A stretch of 64,000 nucleotides of DNA from Rhizobium sp. TH135 (GCF_002855515.1 NZ_PKRP01000006.1:248001-312000); one strand, 5' to 3'; counted from the stretch's first letter, positions 39,578 through 48,329 are shown. Notes: generated by a model from the sequence alone, not told the origin. Translations and numbers: made by a program.

Positions 39578-39817
39578 TCACTCAGCGACCCGCATGGTGA
39601 CCTTGCGCGGACGCTCGCTGCCATTGCCGGGAACGAGTACGACGATCACGCATTCACCGCCCGATTCGTGTACGGAAAGCAACTGCCCGCCGACCTCTGC
39701 CACGACGCGCGCCGCCGCCGCCCGGCAATCCGCCGCCACGGCATCGCTCCCGCCCACCGGCAAAGCCGCCACGGTCAAGGCCAGCGCCAGGCCCGTGTAT
39801 TTCATGAAAGATGCCAT
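39578..39817 (-). CDS. feuN: Small periplasmic protein, candidate FeuN
   Basis: 79 residues from ATG 39817 (or 75 from ATG 39805). A signal peptide (KYTGLALALTVAALPVGGSDAVA) precedes a mature domain of about 50 residues with two cysteines (ADCRAAAARVVAEVGGQLLS, GGECVIVVLVPGNG) and a basic tail (PRKVTMRVAE), a PepSY-like pattern. In Sinorhizobium meliloti a small periplasmic protein, FeuN, encoded directly upstream of feuP, restrains the FeuQ kinase and is needed for viability. Position, size and location all agree here; sequence identity could not be checked. Confidence 0.65.
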   Translation of the reverse strand: MASFMKYTGLALALTVAALPVGGSDAVAADCRAAAARVVAEVGGQLLSVHESGGECVIVVLVPGNGSERPRKVTMRVAE

Positions 39818-40137
39818 TGCTGCTTCTTCTTGGATGACGTCCACTCTAGGCAAATTATGTACCGCAAGGCGTCTGAATGGCAAATGAATGCCTCGTAATC
39901 TTATGGGGATGGCTGTTGAGAGCTGGGAATTTAAGTCCGCCGACACCGGCCTTCACGTCTTACTGTCCCTTTAGATTTTGGCCCCTGGCCAGGGGATAGG
40001 GGACTGTGCTGCTGGCCTCGCACTCCTTCTCCCCCACTGTGGGGGAAAAAGCGAAATCGAAGGCTTAGGCGAGCGCAAGCAGCCTAAACTTCAGATTTCG
40101 CAAGCGAGGGGATCCGTTCACTCGGCACATATTCACC
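39818..40137. other. Intergenic region at the border of the GTA cluster
   Basis: It holds the feuN-operon promoter (AT-rich around 39840-39930, no clear boxes) and, at 40026-40128, a palindromic repeat. No gene is seen. Confidence 0.6.
40026..40128. repeat. Interspersed repeat, AGGCTTAGGCGAGCG type, copy 1
   Basis: CTCCCCCAC/GTGGGGGA hairpin followed by CGAAATCGAAGGCTTAGGCG and, inverted, CAGATTTCG, ending GAGGGGATCCGTTCAC. Near-identical copies occur at 53626, 58306 and 63688. Confidence 0.85.
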
Positions 40138-40347
40138 TCACCCACCGACCCCCTTCGTCGCGGTCAGCCGCCCATAAAGCGCCAGCAACCCGCCGACAGT
40201 GCCGGCGAGTGTCGTCAAAGCGTCCGCGATTTCGGCCTGCTCGGCGCCACCCACCTCCAGCCCGGCTCGACCGAGCAGCGGAGCTGCAATCGCAATCAGC
40301 GCCCCCCAGACGGTCTTCGACTGATACCAGGGTTTCAAATCCAGCAT
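40138..40347 (-). CDS. Small membrane protein after GTA g15 (holin-like candidate)
   Basis: 69 residues from ATG 40347, chosen because AGGAG is 7 bases upstream; the frame could begin at 40371, where it would overlap g15 by four bases, but those codons encode the ribosome site itself. One membrane helix (WGALIAIAAPLLGRAGL) and a second hydrophobic stretch (LAGTVGGLLALYG) flank an acidic helix. Short proteins starting YQSKTVWG with one or two spans are common in phage tail/lysis regions, so a holin-like role is possible. It is the last gene of the GTA run. Confidence 0.6.
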   Translation of the reverse strand: MLDLKPWYQSKTVWGALIAIAAPLLGRAGLEVGGAEQAEIADALTTLAGTVGGLLALYGRLTATKGVGG

Positions 40348-40367
40348 GTCTTTCTCCTCTTCGTTGT

Positions 40368-43300
40368 TCATCCATTGATGGCAATGACCGCTTCCAGCGG
40401 CAGCCCGGCAGCCAACCGCCCAAGCTGGCGCACGCGAATGCCAAGCACCGACTGCGCCCCGCCGAAATCTGCCAGTTCGTCCGCCGCCGGATAGGTAAAC
40501 CCAGCCTCGCCAACCTCGACCATGCGCACCATCGCGCTCCCGTCCAGGATCTCCAGCCGGTAGCGCTCTTCCGCCTCGTCGAGTGGCACGTCACCCTCCG
40601 CCCAGGCATCGGCTTCGATCCGGCTGCGCCTGATCCACGAAATCAGAAGATCTCCCGAGACCTGCCGCACCACCCGCGCATGCACGGGCGCAAGCGGCGT
40701 CTCCGCCCGCATTCCGCCTCCGAAGACAAACGGCCCGGACAGTTCGGTCACCAGCCCCATGGGCTCCAGGATCCAGTTCTGCGCCGCCCCGCGCTCGGCG
40801 TTCACAAGCCCCAGCGACCGCACTGCCCCGTCCAGCAGCACGACTCCGGCACCGACCGACGCCCCTGCTGTCGTGGCATCCTCGGTCCCGCCCAGCCCGC
40901 GCAACAGCCCGGTCAGACGCCAGCGCCCCGATGCCACTTCCTCGGCCTCGGTAAAACCGATGACCTCCCAGTCACCGCTCAGCGCCCGCACCGCCAGCCG
41001 GTTCGCGCCTGACAGCACCGAGGTCCAGCTCGCGGAGGAAAAAGCCCCGCCCAGCAGATCGACAAGCAGAGCATTGGCCGGATCGAAACGCCCCACCGGT
41101 CCCGGCGAAAGCGGCTCTACCAGCCGCCCCATCGTCGCCGGCCGGTCCAGCGTCAGCCTGAGACGATAGCCCTCCGTCTCGGGCGAACTCGACACCGCAA
41201 GCCTGCGCCACGGTCGGCCAAAAGCCGCCACGCTGGCATCGCCCAGATGGCTCGTCCCCTCCAGCCTTGGCAGATCGAGAAAGCTGACCACAGGCGCAAA
41301 ACCCTGAGCTCCACCGCCATCCGGCAAACGCCCCGGCTCCACCGCAGTTATCGGCGCAGAGACCTTTCCGGCAAAGGCCCGCAGCGTCAGCCGCCGCTCG
41401 AAGCCGTCCTCGATCCCCTGCACGAGAAAACGCCCCTCTGGCCCTTCGGGAAAGCGCAGCACATCTCCCGGCTCGACCGCGATCTCGTCCGGCCCCAGCG
41501 CCAGTTGCAGGGTCCGCCGCGCCAGCCGGTTGTCGCGCAACCAGCCCTCGGCAGCGGCCAGAGCCGTCTCCTCGGGCATCGCCGCCGGCAGGTCGCGGGC
41601 AAGCTGGCGCTCGGTCGCCGCCTCCACCTTGCGCGAGCGCACGCTCGCCTCAACGTAATCGGCTGCCGGATCGTAGAAGGTCACCATAGCTTCCGAAGCA
41701 AAATCGCTGTCATGGCCGCGCGTCTCGCTCCAGAGCGGCTGATCTGCGAGGTCGGCGACAACAGTGATCTCGCGCGCGGCCAAGCTCGCCGTCAATCGCG
41801 TGCGGAACTTCAGCCGCCCGCCATCCTCGATCACGTCGATCTGGAACAGCTCGATCAGCGGCTCGATCAGGTCGCGCGCCGAGGTCAGATCCCCCTTCAC
41901 ATAGCCGCCGAAATCCCCCGCCACCTCCGACACATCAAAATCGTCAAAGCCGTGATCCCGCAGGATCGCCGCGATGGTGTCGGCCAGCGTCGCAGTCCCC
42001 AGCCGTCCGTTCAGCCAGTGCCCCGTGCGCCAGTTCAGCCCGTCTGCCCAGAGCCCCGCATTCTGCGGAAATGCCGGATAAGGCCGGGCGTCCCAGGTCC
42101 AAGCATAGATACCTTCAGGATCGACCATGCCATCAGGTGCCTCATCGCCCTGCCAATGCGCCAGATGCGCCTCCAGAAACCGCCGCTGCTGGCTGTCGCT
42201 GCGGGCACCCGCCGAGAAATACGGCCTGCCACTCTCCACCGATTTGGCGTCGACAAAGACATTCGGCTGGTTTGCTCCCTTATCGACCGCCCCGCAACCG
42301 AGTTCGGTAAACCAGAAGGGCTTCATCTGGGGCGCCCAGTCCGTCGGGCTCGCCTCTTCGACGCCGCCGATCCTGTTGTAGTGGTAGTTGCCCCACCAGC
42401 TTTCGAGATCCTTGAACCTGAAAACCCAGGGTTTGCTATAGGCGCCATCGGTGATCGGCGTCCGCACCCGCGCCTGTCGATCCGCTTCGCTGGCATAGAA
42501 CCAGTCATAGCCCTCGCCCGCCGTCAGCATGCGGGCAAAACTTTCGGCATCGTCAGCGCCCGAAAACCCGTCGGGACTTACCTCCTCCAGATCCTCGTCC
42601 CGCCAGTCCGCGAGCGGCATGTAGTTGTCGATGCCGACGGCTGAAACATGCGGGCTCGCCCAGAGCGGATCGAGATGGAAGAAGACATCGCCCGACCCGT
42701 CCGCCGGCTGATGGCCGAAATATTCGCTCCAGTCCGCCCCATAGGAGATCGCTGTCGCGCCGCCCAGAATGCCGCGCACCTCGTCGGCCAGCGCCACCAG
42801 CGCCTCGACAAAGGGAAAGGCGTTCGCCTCATCGCGCAGGGTCGTCAGCCCCTTCAGCTCCGAGCCCAGCAGAAACCCGTCCACCCCGCCGGCCGAGGCC
42901 GCAAGCGCCGCATAATGCAGCACGAACCGCCGATAGCCTTCGCTACGTGTCACGAATGTCGAAACCTGCGTCCGCGCCGCCGCTGTCTTGTCGGCACCGA
43001 GCGGATAGGCCGTGATCCGCCCCCGCCAGGGATAGGCCGCCTGTTCTGTCCCGCCATAGGGATCGGGTAGGTCATTGCCTGCGGGAATGTCCATCAGAAC
43101 AAAGGGATAGAGCGTTACCTTCAAGCCACGTGCCCTCAAGTCCCGGATGGCCTCGACCACGCTTTGATCATCAGGCGATCCGCCATAGGCCGGCCCACCG
43201 GCATGGCGCGACACGAGGTAAGCCTCCGCGCGCGACATCCCCGCCACACTCCAGGCTCGGCTCTCCTCGCGGCGAAAGCGGACCTCAACGCCGGGCAGCA

Positions 43301-44150
43301 CCCGGCAATTGCCGGCCCGCAAATCCGTGCCAAACCAGGCGACAACAAGCGCCACGCTCTCCAGATTGGGGCAAAGCGCCTGCAACTCGTCCAGCGAGGC
43401 CTGCCAGTCGGTCGATGCCATCAACGTATTGCGGTTCAGCCAGCGCTTTTCGCCCTCGCGCGGTGCGTCAGACACGCGCGTCGCCGCATAACCATGCTCG
43501 GTCGCACCGGGAATGATCGTCACCGCCCGGATCTTCTCTTCCAGCGCGCCCACCGGCCGGATCACCTCGAACTGGATGAGCGGAATGCGATTGCCGAAAT
43601 CATCGAGCGGCAGTCGCTCGAACACGACATAGGCCAGCCCGCGATAGGCCGGCGCCCGGTCCCCTCCCTGCTTCGCCGCCATCAGCGGATCGACCGGCTG
43701 GCTCTCCGTCCCGCGATAGACCCGCATCTCGATCTCGGTCGTATCGAGTTCCCGCCCTTCGACCCAGACACGGCGCACACCCGCAATCGGCCCCTCGCAA
43801 AGCCCGAGCGCCAGATTGGCATAATAGCGATAGGTCGTCGTGCGCGTGCCGCCGGAGGACTTTCCGCCCGTCCGCTCGGTCACCGTCTCCTCCTCGAAGC
43901 GCGTCGCCCAGATCAGCGTGCCGCCGAGCCTCGCCGTGCCATAGAGCCTCGGGATAACAGTGCCTTCGCTCGCGCCCGCAAGCCTTGCCGAGGACAGCCG
44001 CGCCCCGTTCACCTCCCGCGTACCCCCGAGAAGGCTCCGGTCGATCATGCTGCCCGCGAGTGCTCCCGCCGCGCGGCCCAGGATCGCACCGACAGGCCCG
44101 AAAACCGACCCAAGGGCTGCCCCCGCCGCCTGCAGAACAATGGTCGCCAT
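40368..44150 (-). CDS. GTA tail-tip/host-specificity protein (g15 homologue)
   Basis: 1260 residues. The N-terminus is a hydrophobic glycine-zipper-like segment (LQAAGAALGSVFGPVGAILG). A TIM-barrel-like domain (about residues 260-700, with YGADWSEYFGH, PFWFTELGCGA, TWDARPYPAFP) is the GTA-specific glycohydrolase-like module, followed by a phage tail-tip domain and beta-rich C-terminal domains. In Rhodobacter GTA the homologue forms the megatron at the tail tip that contacts and penetrates the recipient. Catalytic activity of the barrel is unproven. It begins two bases after the g14 peptidase gene. Confidence 0.96.
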   Translation of the reverse strand: MATIVLQAAGAALGSVFGPVGAILGRAAGALAGSMIDRSLLGGTREVNGARLSSARLAGASEGTVIPRLYGTARLGGTLIWATRFEEETVTERTGGKSSGGTRTTTYRYYANLALGLCEGPIAGVRRVWVEGRELDTTEIEMRVYRGTESQPVDPLMAAKQGGDRAPAYRGLAYVVFERLPLDDFGNRIPLIQFEVIRPVGALEEKIRAVTIIPGATEHGYAATRVSDAPREGEKRWLNRNTLMASTDWQASLDELQALCPNLESVALVVAWFGTDLRAGNCRVLPGVEVRFRREESRAWSVAGMSRAEAYLVSRHAGGPAYGGSPDDQSVVEAIRDLRARGLKVTLYPFVLMDIPAGNDLPDPYGGTEQAAYPWRGRITAYPLGADKTAAARTQVSTFVTRSEGYRRFVLHYAALAASAGGVDGFLLGSELKGLTTLRDEANAFPFVEALVALADEVRGILGGATAISYGADWSEYFGHQPADGSGDVFFHLDPLWASPHVSAVGIDNYMPLADWRDEDLEEVSPDGFSGADDAESFARMLTAGEGYDWFYASEADRQARVRTPITDGAYSKPWVFRFKDLESWWGNYHYNRIGGVEEASPTDWAPQMKPFWFTELGCGAVDKGANQPNVFVDAKSVESGRPYFSAGARSDSQQRRFLEAHLAHWQGDEAPDGMVDPEGIYAWTWDARPYPAFPQNAGLWADGLNWRTGHWLNGRLGTATLADTIAAILRDHGFDDFDVSEVAGDFGGYVKGDLTSARDLIEPLIELFQIDVIEDGGRLKFRTRLTASLAAREITVVADLADQPLWSETRGHDSDFASEAMVTFYDPAADYVEASVRSRKVEAATERQLARDLPAAMPEETALAAAEGWLRDNRLARRTLQLALGPDEIAVEPGDVLRFPEGPEGRFLVQGIEDGFERRLTLRAFAGKVSAPITAVEPGRLPDGGGAQGFAPVVSFLDLPRLEGTSHLGDASVAAFGRPWRRLAVSSSPETEGYRLRLTLDRPATMGRLVEPLSPGPVGRFDPANALLVDLLGGAFSSASWTSVLSGANRLAVRALSGDWEVIGFTEAEEVASGRWRLTGLLRGLGGTEDATTAGASVGAGVVLLDGAVRSLGLVNAERGAAQNWILEPMGLVTELSGPFVFGGGMRAETPLAPVHARVVRQVSGDLLISWIRRSRIEADAWAEGDVPLDEAEERYRLEILDGSAMVRMVEVGEAGFTYPAADELADFGGAQSVLGIRVRQLGRLAAGLPLEAVIAING

Positions 44151-44152
44151 GG

Positions 44153-44707
44153 TCAGACCCTTTCCGGAAATCGATAGATGCCCGCAATTCTCCGCCGCCA
44201 TCCAGGCACCAGTGCCGACAGCGTCACGGCGGATTGCTCATAGGCATGGATGAAGGCATCGGGCGGCGGCCCGCGCCGGTGATCGTCGCTCAAGTGACCA
44301 CCGTACGCGCCGCCCCAGTCACAACCGCAGTTGCAACCGCAATCGCCATCGCCGCGCCCCCGGCCACCATCCTCACAAGGCAGCCGCGCCAAAATCCCCG
44401 CATGCTTCGCCGCCAGATGCGACCGAAACCGAAACAGCACCAGATCCCCTGGCAGGCTCTCTTCGAACGACAGCACATCCACGAAATGCCGCCCCGCCGC
44501 CGCCATCAGCCGCTCTTCACCCGCCCGCTCCGCCCAATCAGCCGCATAGGCCGGCACCACCTCCGGCTCCGCCCCATAAAGCTCCCGCCAGATCCCGCGC
44601 ACGAGGCCCAGACAATCGCACCCCACCCCCTTCACCGCCCCCTGATGCCGATAGGGCGTGCCGATCCAGGTCCCGGCAATCACCAGGACGTCTGCGTTGA
44701 CGGACAT
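44153..44707 (-). CDS. NlpC/P60 peptidase (GTA g14) with Gly/Asp/Cys-rich insert
   Basis: 184 residues. The catalytic Cys lies in GVGCDCLGLVRG (residues 28-39), the His in AKHAGIL near residue 104. GTA g14 is a cell-wall peptidase at the tail tip. Between the His strand and the last beta strands there is an extra 35-residue segment very rich in Gly, Asp, Arg and Cys (EDGGRGRGDGDCGCNCGCDW), with four cysteines in a tight pattern, absent from the family as I know it. It could be a metal-binding loop or an unstable coding expansion of a GC-rich repeat. Confidence 0.93.
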   Translation of the reverse strand: MSVNADVLVIAGTWIGTPYRHQGAVKGVGCDCLGLVRGIWRELYGAEPEVVPAYAADWAERAGEERLMAAAGRHFVDVLSFEESLPGDLVLFRFRSHLAAKHAGILARLPCEDGGRGRGDGDCGCNCGCDWGGAYGGHLSDDHRRGPPPDAFIHAYEQSAVTLSALVPGWRRRIAGIYRFPERV

Positions 44708-44816
44708 GGGAGGCTCCGGGGATTGGGAGGTGAGGATTGCGAGGCAACAGGTTTGAAACTGACGACGCAGCGATCAACCGCCCCGAGGACAGCGAAAAAG
44801 GCCTGCGACACCATTT

Positions 44817-44922
44817 CCCCTCACCCTGAGGTGCCCTCGCTCCGCGAGGGCCTCGAAGGGTCGAGGCCAATTACAGCATCGTTCGAGGCCCCTGCTCTCG
44901 GAGGGGCACCTCAGTATGAGGG
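44817..44922. repeat. Interspersed repeat, CCTCA-CCTGAGGTGCC type
   Basis: CCCTGAGGTGCCCTCG with inner hairpin CCCTCG/CGAGGG and CCTCGAAGGG, then the inverted half TTCGAGGCCCC ... GGGGCACCTCAGTATGAGG. Related copies at 48330, 49057, 50413, 51845, 53498 and 55967. Confidence 0.85.
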
Positions 44923-44982
44923 CGGACTGCCTGCAGCCACCACCTCCCCCTTGAGGGGCGGGTGTTCGCAAGTCCCCGGCTC

Positions 44983-45594
44983 TCACCCCGCAGCCCGGCT
45001 CACCCGTCGATAGCTCACCTGCTGGTCCGGCCCGACCAGACCCGCCTGCATGTTGCGATAGATGCCATAGACGGAAGTCGTCGCCGCCGGCAGAAGTGCC
45101 AAGCCACTGCGTCTCAGCACCGTCCGCCCGTTGACGGAAGCGGTAACCGCGCCCGCCGTCGCATGCCAGGTGAAGCTATAGCTGAAGGTATTCCATACGC
45201 CCTTGGTCACCGTCACAGGCGTCTCGTCGAATACACCGGTCTCCTTGTTGTTCAGGCAGATGGTGAAAACGCCCTCCTCGTAGCGGTTGAAGACGCTGTC
45301 ATAACCGCCGTTGTGCCATTGGCCGAGGGTCTGCTTGGGACTGAACTCGGGATAATCCTCCGGGATCTTCAGGTGAAAGGCATAGCGCCAGGTGGAACCG
45401 ACAGCATCCTCCGTCGTCACCCGCGCCTCGCAGCGTTCGCGATAGTTCAGCGCATCGCTGCCGTCTGGCCCGTTCCAATAGTCGCCGGCCTTGACCTGAA
45501 ATGTCTCGACACCGTTCGCCCTTGCATACCGGCTCTCGTCGACCGCCTGGACATAGCAGGAATAGCCGTCTCCGTCGGGGCAGATGATCTTCAT
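44983..45594 (-). CDS. Polysaccharide-lyase-like protein inserted in the GTA tail module
   Basis: 203 residues. The sequence looks like a jelly-roll lyase of the heparin-lyase-I/alginate-lyase type (Polysacc_lyase family): an early RYARANGVETFQVKAGDYW strand, ERCEARVTTE, the lyase-like pattern TWRYAFHLKIPEDYPEFSPKQTLGQWH, then FTICLNN and a C-terminal YRNMQAGLVGPDQQVSYRRVSR. There is no signal peptide. It lies between g13 and g14 in the same direction, flanked by repeats, and is not part of the standard GTA set. A depolymerase or glycan-binding tail component is the obvious hypothesis. Catalytic residues cannot be assigned with certainty. Confidence 0.7.
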   Translation of the reverse strand: MKIICPDGDGYSCYVQAVDESRYARANGVETFQVKAGDYWNGPDGSDALNYRERCEARVTTEDAVGSTWRYAFHLKIPEDYPEFSPKQTLGQWHNGGYDSVFNRYEEGVFTICLNNKETGVFDETPVTVTKGVWNTFSYSFTWHATAGAVTASVNGRTVLRRSGLALLPAATTSVYGIYRNMQAGLVGPDQQVSYRRVSRAAG

Positions 45595-45648
45595 GGGGCA
45601 GTCCTTTCATGCTTGGGGGGAATGATGTGCAGGGCGCCAGCGCCCGTA

Positions 45649-45767
45649 CCTCCACCTGGAGGGGGGAGGTCGCCGCAAAGCGGCGGGTGGGGGTGACCCG
45701 GAGCGGAGCAAGCCAGGCTCACCCCACCCCGGACCTCTGGTCCGACCCTCCCCCTCAAGGGAGGGTT
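45649..45767. repeat. Interspersed repeat, GGGGGAGGTCGCCGCAAAGCG type, copy 1
   Basis: GGGGGGAGGTCGCCGCAAAG and CGGCGGGTGGGGGTGACC, then inverted CACCCCACCCCGGACC with GGTCCGACCCTCCCCCT. A close copy stands at 50267. Confidence 0.85.
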
Positions 45768-45776
45768 CTTAGGCAG

Positions 45777-46673
45777 TCACCGATAGAGCACTCCGCCATC
45801 ATGGGTGCTGTCGCCGCTGACATAGGAATAGGCAAAATCACTGCCGGGCATGTGCGGAAAACCGCGGAAATTCAGCTGATTGCCGAACTTCTCTCGACAG
45901 GTGGCAAAACTCTTGTCGCAACCGACGGTCAACGTCACCGCATCGCCCTCTGCCGGCCGCGCCTCCAGCGGCAGCCAGAGCCTGAGCGTCACGAGGCCAC
46001 CCGTGCCCGCCCCGCTCTCCTCGATCGCCAGCCGCCGGCCCGAGAGCACGCCGTCATCGAAGCGAAGATGCCCCAATCGAAAATGCCCATCGGCCAGATC
46101 CGGCAGCCCCGACACCGTCAGCCGGTCGGCAGCCAGCACCTCGGCCACGACACCCGTAACCCGCCTGTTCGCCGCGCCCATATTCACCCGACACCTGTTG
46201 TCGGCCAGATCGGCATCACAGCGCCGGTTGTAGATCCGCCCTTCCGGCTGCTGCAGGCGATGGGCAAAACTCCGAAGCTCCGCCGAAAACCCGGGCCCTG
46301 CCCGGCTCACTTCGCCGATCTCCTGCACCGACATCAGCGCGTGCTGCTCGTCCGCTGCCTGCCAGTTGACGAGAAACAGCTCGACCCGCGCGCCGTCATA
46401 ACGTCCGGCTGCCAGATCCACCTCCGTGATCGCCTCGCTCGAAAACCCGCCACGTACCTCGGTACCCGGAGCCGCACGCCCGCTTGCGACGCTCGCCTCG
46501 GTCGCAGCAAAACCGGTGCCCGGTTCAAATACCGTGCCGTCGAATGTCAGCTTCTGGTCATGCTCGGTAAATCCCAGCCTGAAGCCATCGCGGCAGGTCA
46601 CTCGCCAGGCACGACACAGCGTCGTTTCGCCCGTTGCCAGATGGTCGGCCAGCGCTTGCGGAAGCCGTTTCAT
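45777..46673 (-). CDS. GTA tail hub protein (g13 homologue, DUF2163/BR0599)
   Basis: 298 residues. N-terminal DUF2163 (LCRAWRVTCRDG, LGFTEHDQKLTFDG, TEVDLAAGRYDGA) and the C-terminal BR0599 domain with cysteines in RRCDADLADNRCRVNM and VGCDKSFATCREKFGN, known in Rhodobacter GTA as ligands of an iron-sulfur cluster in the tail hub. It overlaps g12 by four bases upstream. All four cysteines are intact. Confidence 0.96.
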   Translation of the reverse strand: MKRLPQALADHLATGETTLCRAWRVTCRDGFRLGFTEHDQKLTFDGTVFEPGTGFAATEASVASGRAAPGTEVRGGFSSEAITEVDLAAGRYDGARVELFLVNWQAADEQHALMSVQEIGEVSRAGPGFSAELRSFAHRLQQPEGRIYNRRCDADLADNRCRVNMGAANRRVTGVVAEVLAADRLTVSGLPDLADGHFRLGHLRFDDGVLSGRRLAIEESGAGTGGLVTLRLWLPLEARPAEGDAVTLTVGCDKSFATCREKFGNQLNFRGFPHMPGSDFAYSYVSGDSTHDGGVLYR

Positions 46674-47302
46674 GGCATCACCTCGATCAGCGGAATGGAG
46701 GGAATGCGTCCGGCCCTGAAGGCTTCGAGATCGATCTCGATCCGGTCAGTGTCGAACCGCACCGGCACGTCATAATCGAAACCCGCGCGGATCTCCGCGC
46801 CCTCTTCCGGCGCATGCCCGACGGCGAAAGTGACGATCCCGGTCGTCAAATCGACCGAGAACCCCTCCGTCACCTCCACGCCATCGATCGCAACCCGCAC
46901 CGACCCCGCCACAGGCTTCACCACCGGCCGCCGCTCCACCGCAGCGCCATCTCCATAGCCCTTCACAAGCTGAAAGACCGAAGTCTCGTCGTCACCGGTC
47001 CCGAGAAACTGATCGAGCGGCGTCACCGCCTCGCCCGGTCGCGCGGAGGAAAAATCCACCGGGTCGCGGAAGCGAAAGCCATGCAGCTGCCCGCCGCGCG
47101 CCTCGAAAAACTCCAGCACCGCATAGAGGTCCGCCACGGAACGCACCGAGATCCCGACATCATACCTGCGCCTCGAAAACCGCCAGCGCCGATTGCGCGC
47201 CTCGCGCCCATTGGAGAGCGACACGATATCCGTCTGCCGCCCCGGCCCACCGCTCGTCGTCAGCGACAGCCGCAGCGGAAAACGCTGTTCATGAAAGGCC
47301 AT
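46670..47302 (-). CDS. GTA distal tail protein (g12 homologue, DUF2460)
   Basis: 210 residues from ATG 47302 (MAFHEQRFPLRLSLTTSGG). DUF2460 features: EARNRRWRFSRRRYDVG, DLYAVLEFFEARGGQLHGFRF and the C-terminal PVRFDTDRIEIDLEAF. In GTA particles this ring connects tube and hub. It overlaps g13 by four bases. The gap to the gene before it is filled with a repeat and the vapBC pair. Confidence 0.96.
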   Translation of the reverse strand: MAFHEQRFPLRLSLTTSGGPGRQTDIVSLSNGREARNRRWRFSRRRYDVGISVRSVADLYAVLEFFEARGGQLHGFRFRDPVDFSSARPGEAVTPLDQFLGTGDDETSVFQLVKGYGDGAAVERRPVVKPVAGSVRVAIDGVEVTEGFSVDLTTGIVTFAVGHAPEEGAEIRAGFDYDVPVRFDTDRIEIDLEAFRAGRIPSIPLIEVMP

Positions 47303-47403
47303 ACCCGCCTCCGTTCGATGGAATTGTGAAGATGCGTTTCGTCGAGGTCCGCTTGAGCGGCCCCTCGGCATGAGGCATGTGTCGTGATCTAGGGCGCAGC
47401 TCG

Positions 47404-47458
47404 CGCCGACCTCTCCTTCTCCCCGCCTGAGGGGAGAAGGTGGCCCGAAGGGCTCAGG
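47404..47458. repeat. Interspersed repeat, CTTCTCCCC-GGGGAGAAGG type
   Basis: CTTCTCCCCGCC/GGGGAGAAGG hairpin followed by TGGCCCGAAGGGCTCAGG, as in the copies near 11150 and 55866. Confidence 0.8.
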
Positions 47459-47595
47459 TGCAACCTGTGGCACCTGATATGATTGGCTTTGCCCAGCGCC
47501 ACTTCTCGGCAGAGCACAGCAACCGTAAGCATGCTCTTGGAAAGCGGGCGTCGGTCATCTACATTACCTGAGAGAAAAATCTACATGGAGCCGAT

Positions 47596-47841
47596 ATGGC
47601 CATCAACGTCAACAATCCGGAAGCCGATGCGCTGACGCGGCAGTTCGCGCAGATGACCGGCGTCGGCATAACCGATGCGATCGTCATCGCCATGAAAGAA
47701 GCGATCGAACGCCGCAGTCGCGCAGAAACACCACTTGAGACGGCGACCCGCCTCAGAGCCAAGCACCAGGTGGGACTGACAGAGCAGGCGCAAACCCCAC
47801 TTCCCCGTCAGGCATTCGATGCCATGTGGGACGACAGCTGA
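47596..47841 (+). CDS. vapB: VapB-type antitoxin
   Basis: 81 residues; GGAG (47587-47590) precedes the ATG. The sequence is the Rv0623-like/PSK antitoxin type: AINVNNPEADALTRQFAQMT and GITDAIVIAMKEAIERR, with a C-terminal tail that wraps the toxin (PRQAFDAMWDDS). It is on the plus strand, opposite to the GTA genes around it, and its stop overlaps the vapC start. Confidence 0.93.
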   Translation: MAINVNNPEADALTRQFAQMTGVGITDAIVIAMKEAIERRSRAETPLETATRLRAKHQVGLTEQAQTPLPRQAFDAMWDDS

Positions 47842-48245
47842 TGTTCGTCGATGCCTGCGCCATCATCGCCCTTCTGACCGACGAGCCGGAGTCGTCGCGC
47901 GTCTCCGATGCGCTTTCTTCCGCCAGGCAGCCATTCACATCCCCGGTCGCGGTTCTCGAGACAGTTCTCGGCCTCGCCCGGCCGGATAAACTCGATCTGC
48001 CAGTCCCGGCAGTCGAAGACCTGGTGCGCGAGTTCCTCGAAGCGCGTGACATCGAAATCCGCGATCTGCCGCCCGCAACGGAAACAACCCGGCTCTCCTT
48101 GATTGCGGCCCATCGCTATCGCCAAGGCCGCAATCGCCTGAACCTCGGCGATTGCCTGCATTACGCCTGCGCCAAGTTCCATGGCGTCCCGATCCTGGCG
48201 ACCGCCGACGAATTCCGCACCACGGATCTGGACGTCGTCGCCTGA
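47841..48245 (+). CDS. vapC: VapC-type PIN-domain ribonuclease toxin
   Basis: 134 residues from ATG 47841, overlapping the vapB stop. PIN acidic residues: Asp in FVDACAII, Glu in VLETVLGLA, Asp in NLGDCLHYACA and Asp in VPILATADEFRTTDLD. VapC toxins cut specific tRNAs or rRNA when free of VapB. It is placed against the GTA direction, between g11 and g12. Confidence 0.95.
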   Translation: MFVDACAIIALLTDEPESSRVSDALSSARQPFTSPVAVLETVLGLARPDKLDLPVPAVEDLVREFLEARDIEIRDLPPATETTRLSLIAAHRYRQGRNRLNLGDCLHYACAKFHGVPILATADEFRTTDLDVVA

Positions 48246-48329
48246 GGTCCGGGCCAAGCCGACATCGGATGTTTGCGAACAAGAACGCGTCCATGCAAGC
48301 CACCTGAAACCGGCCGGCTTACCCGCAAT

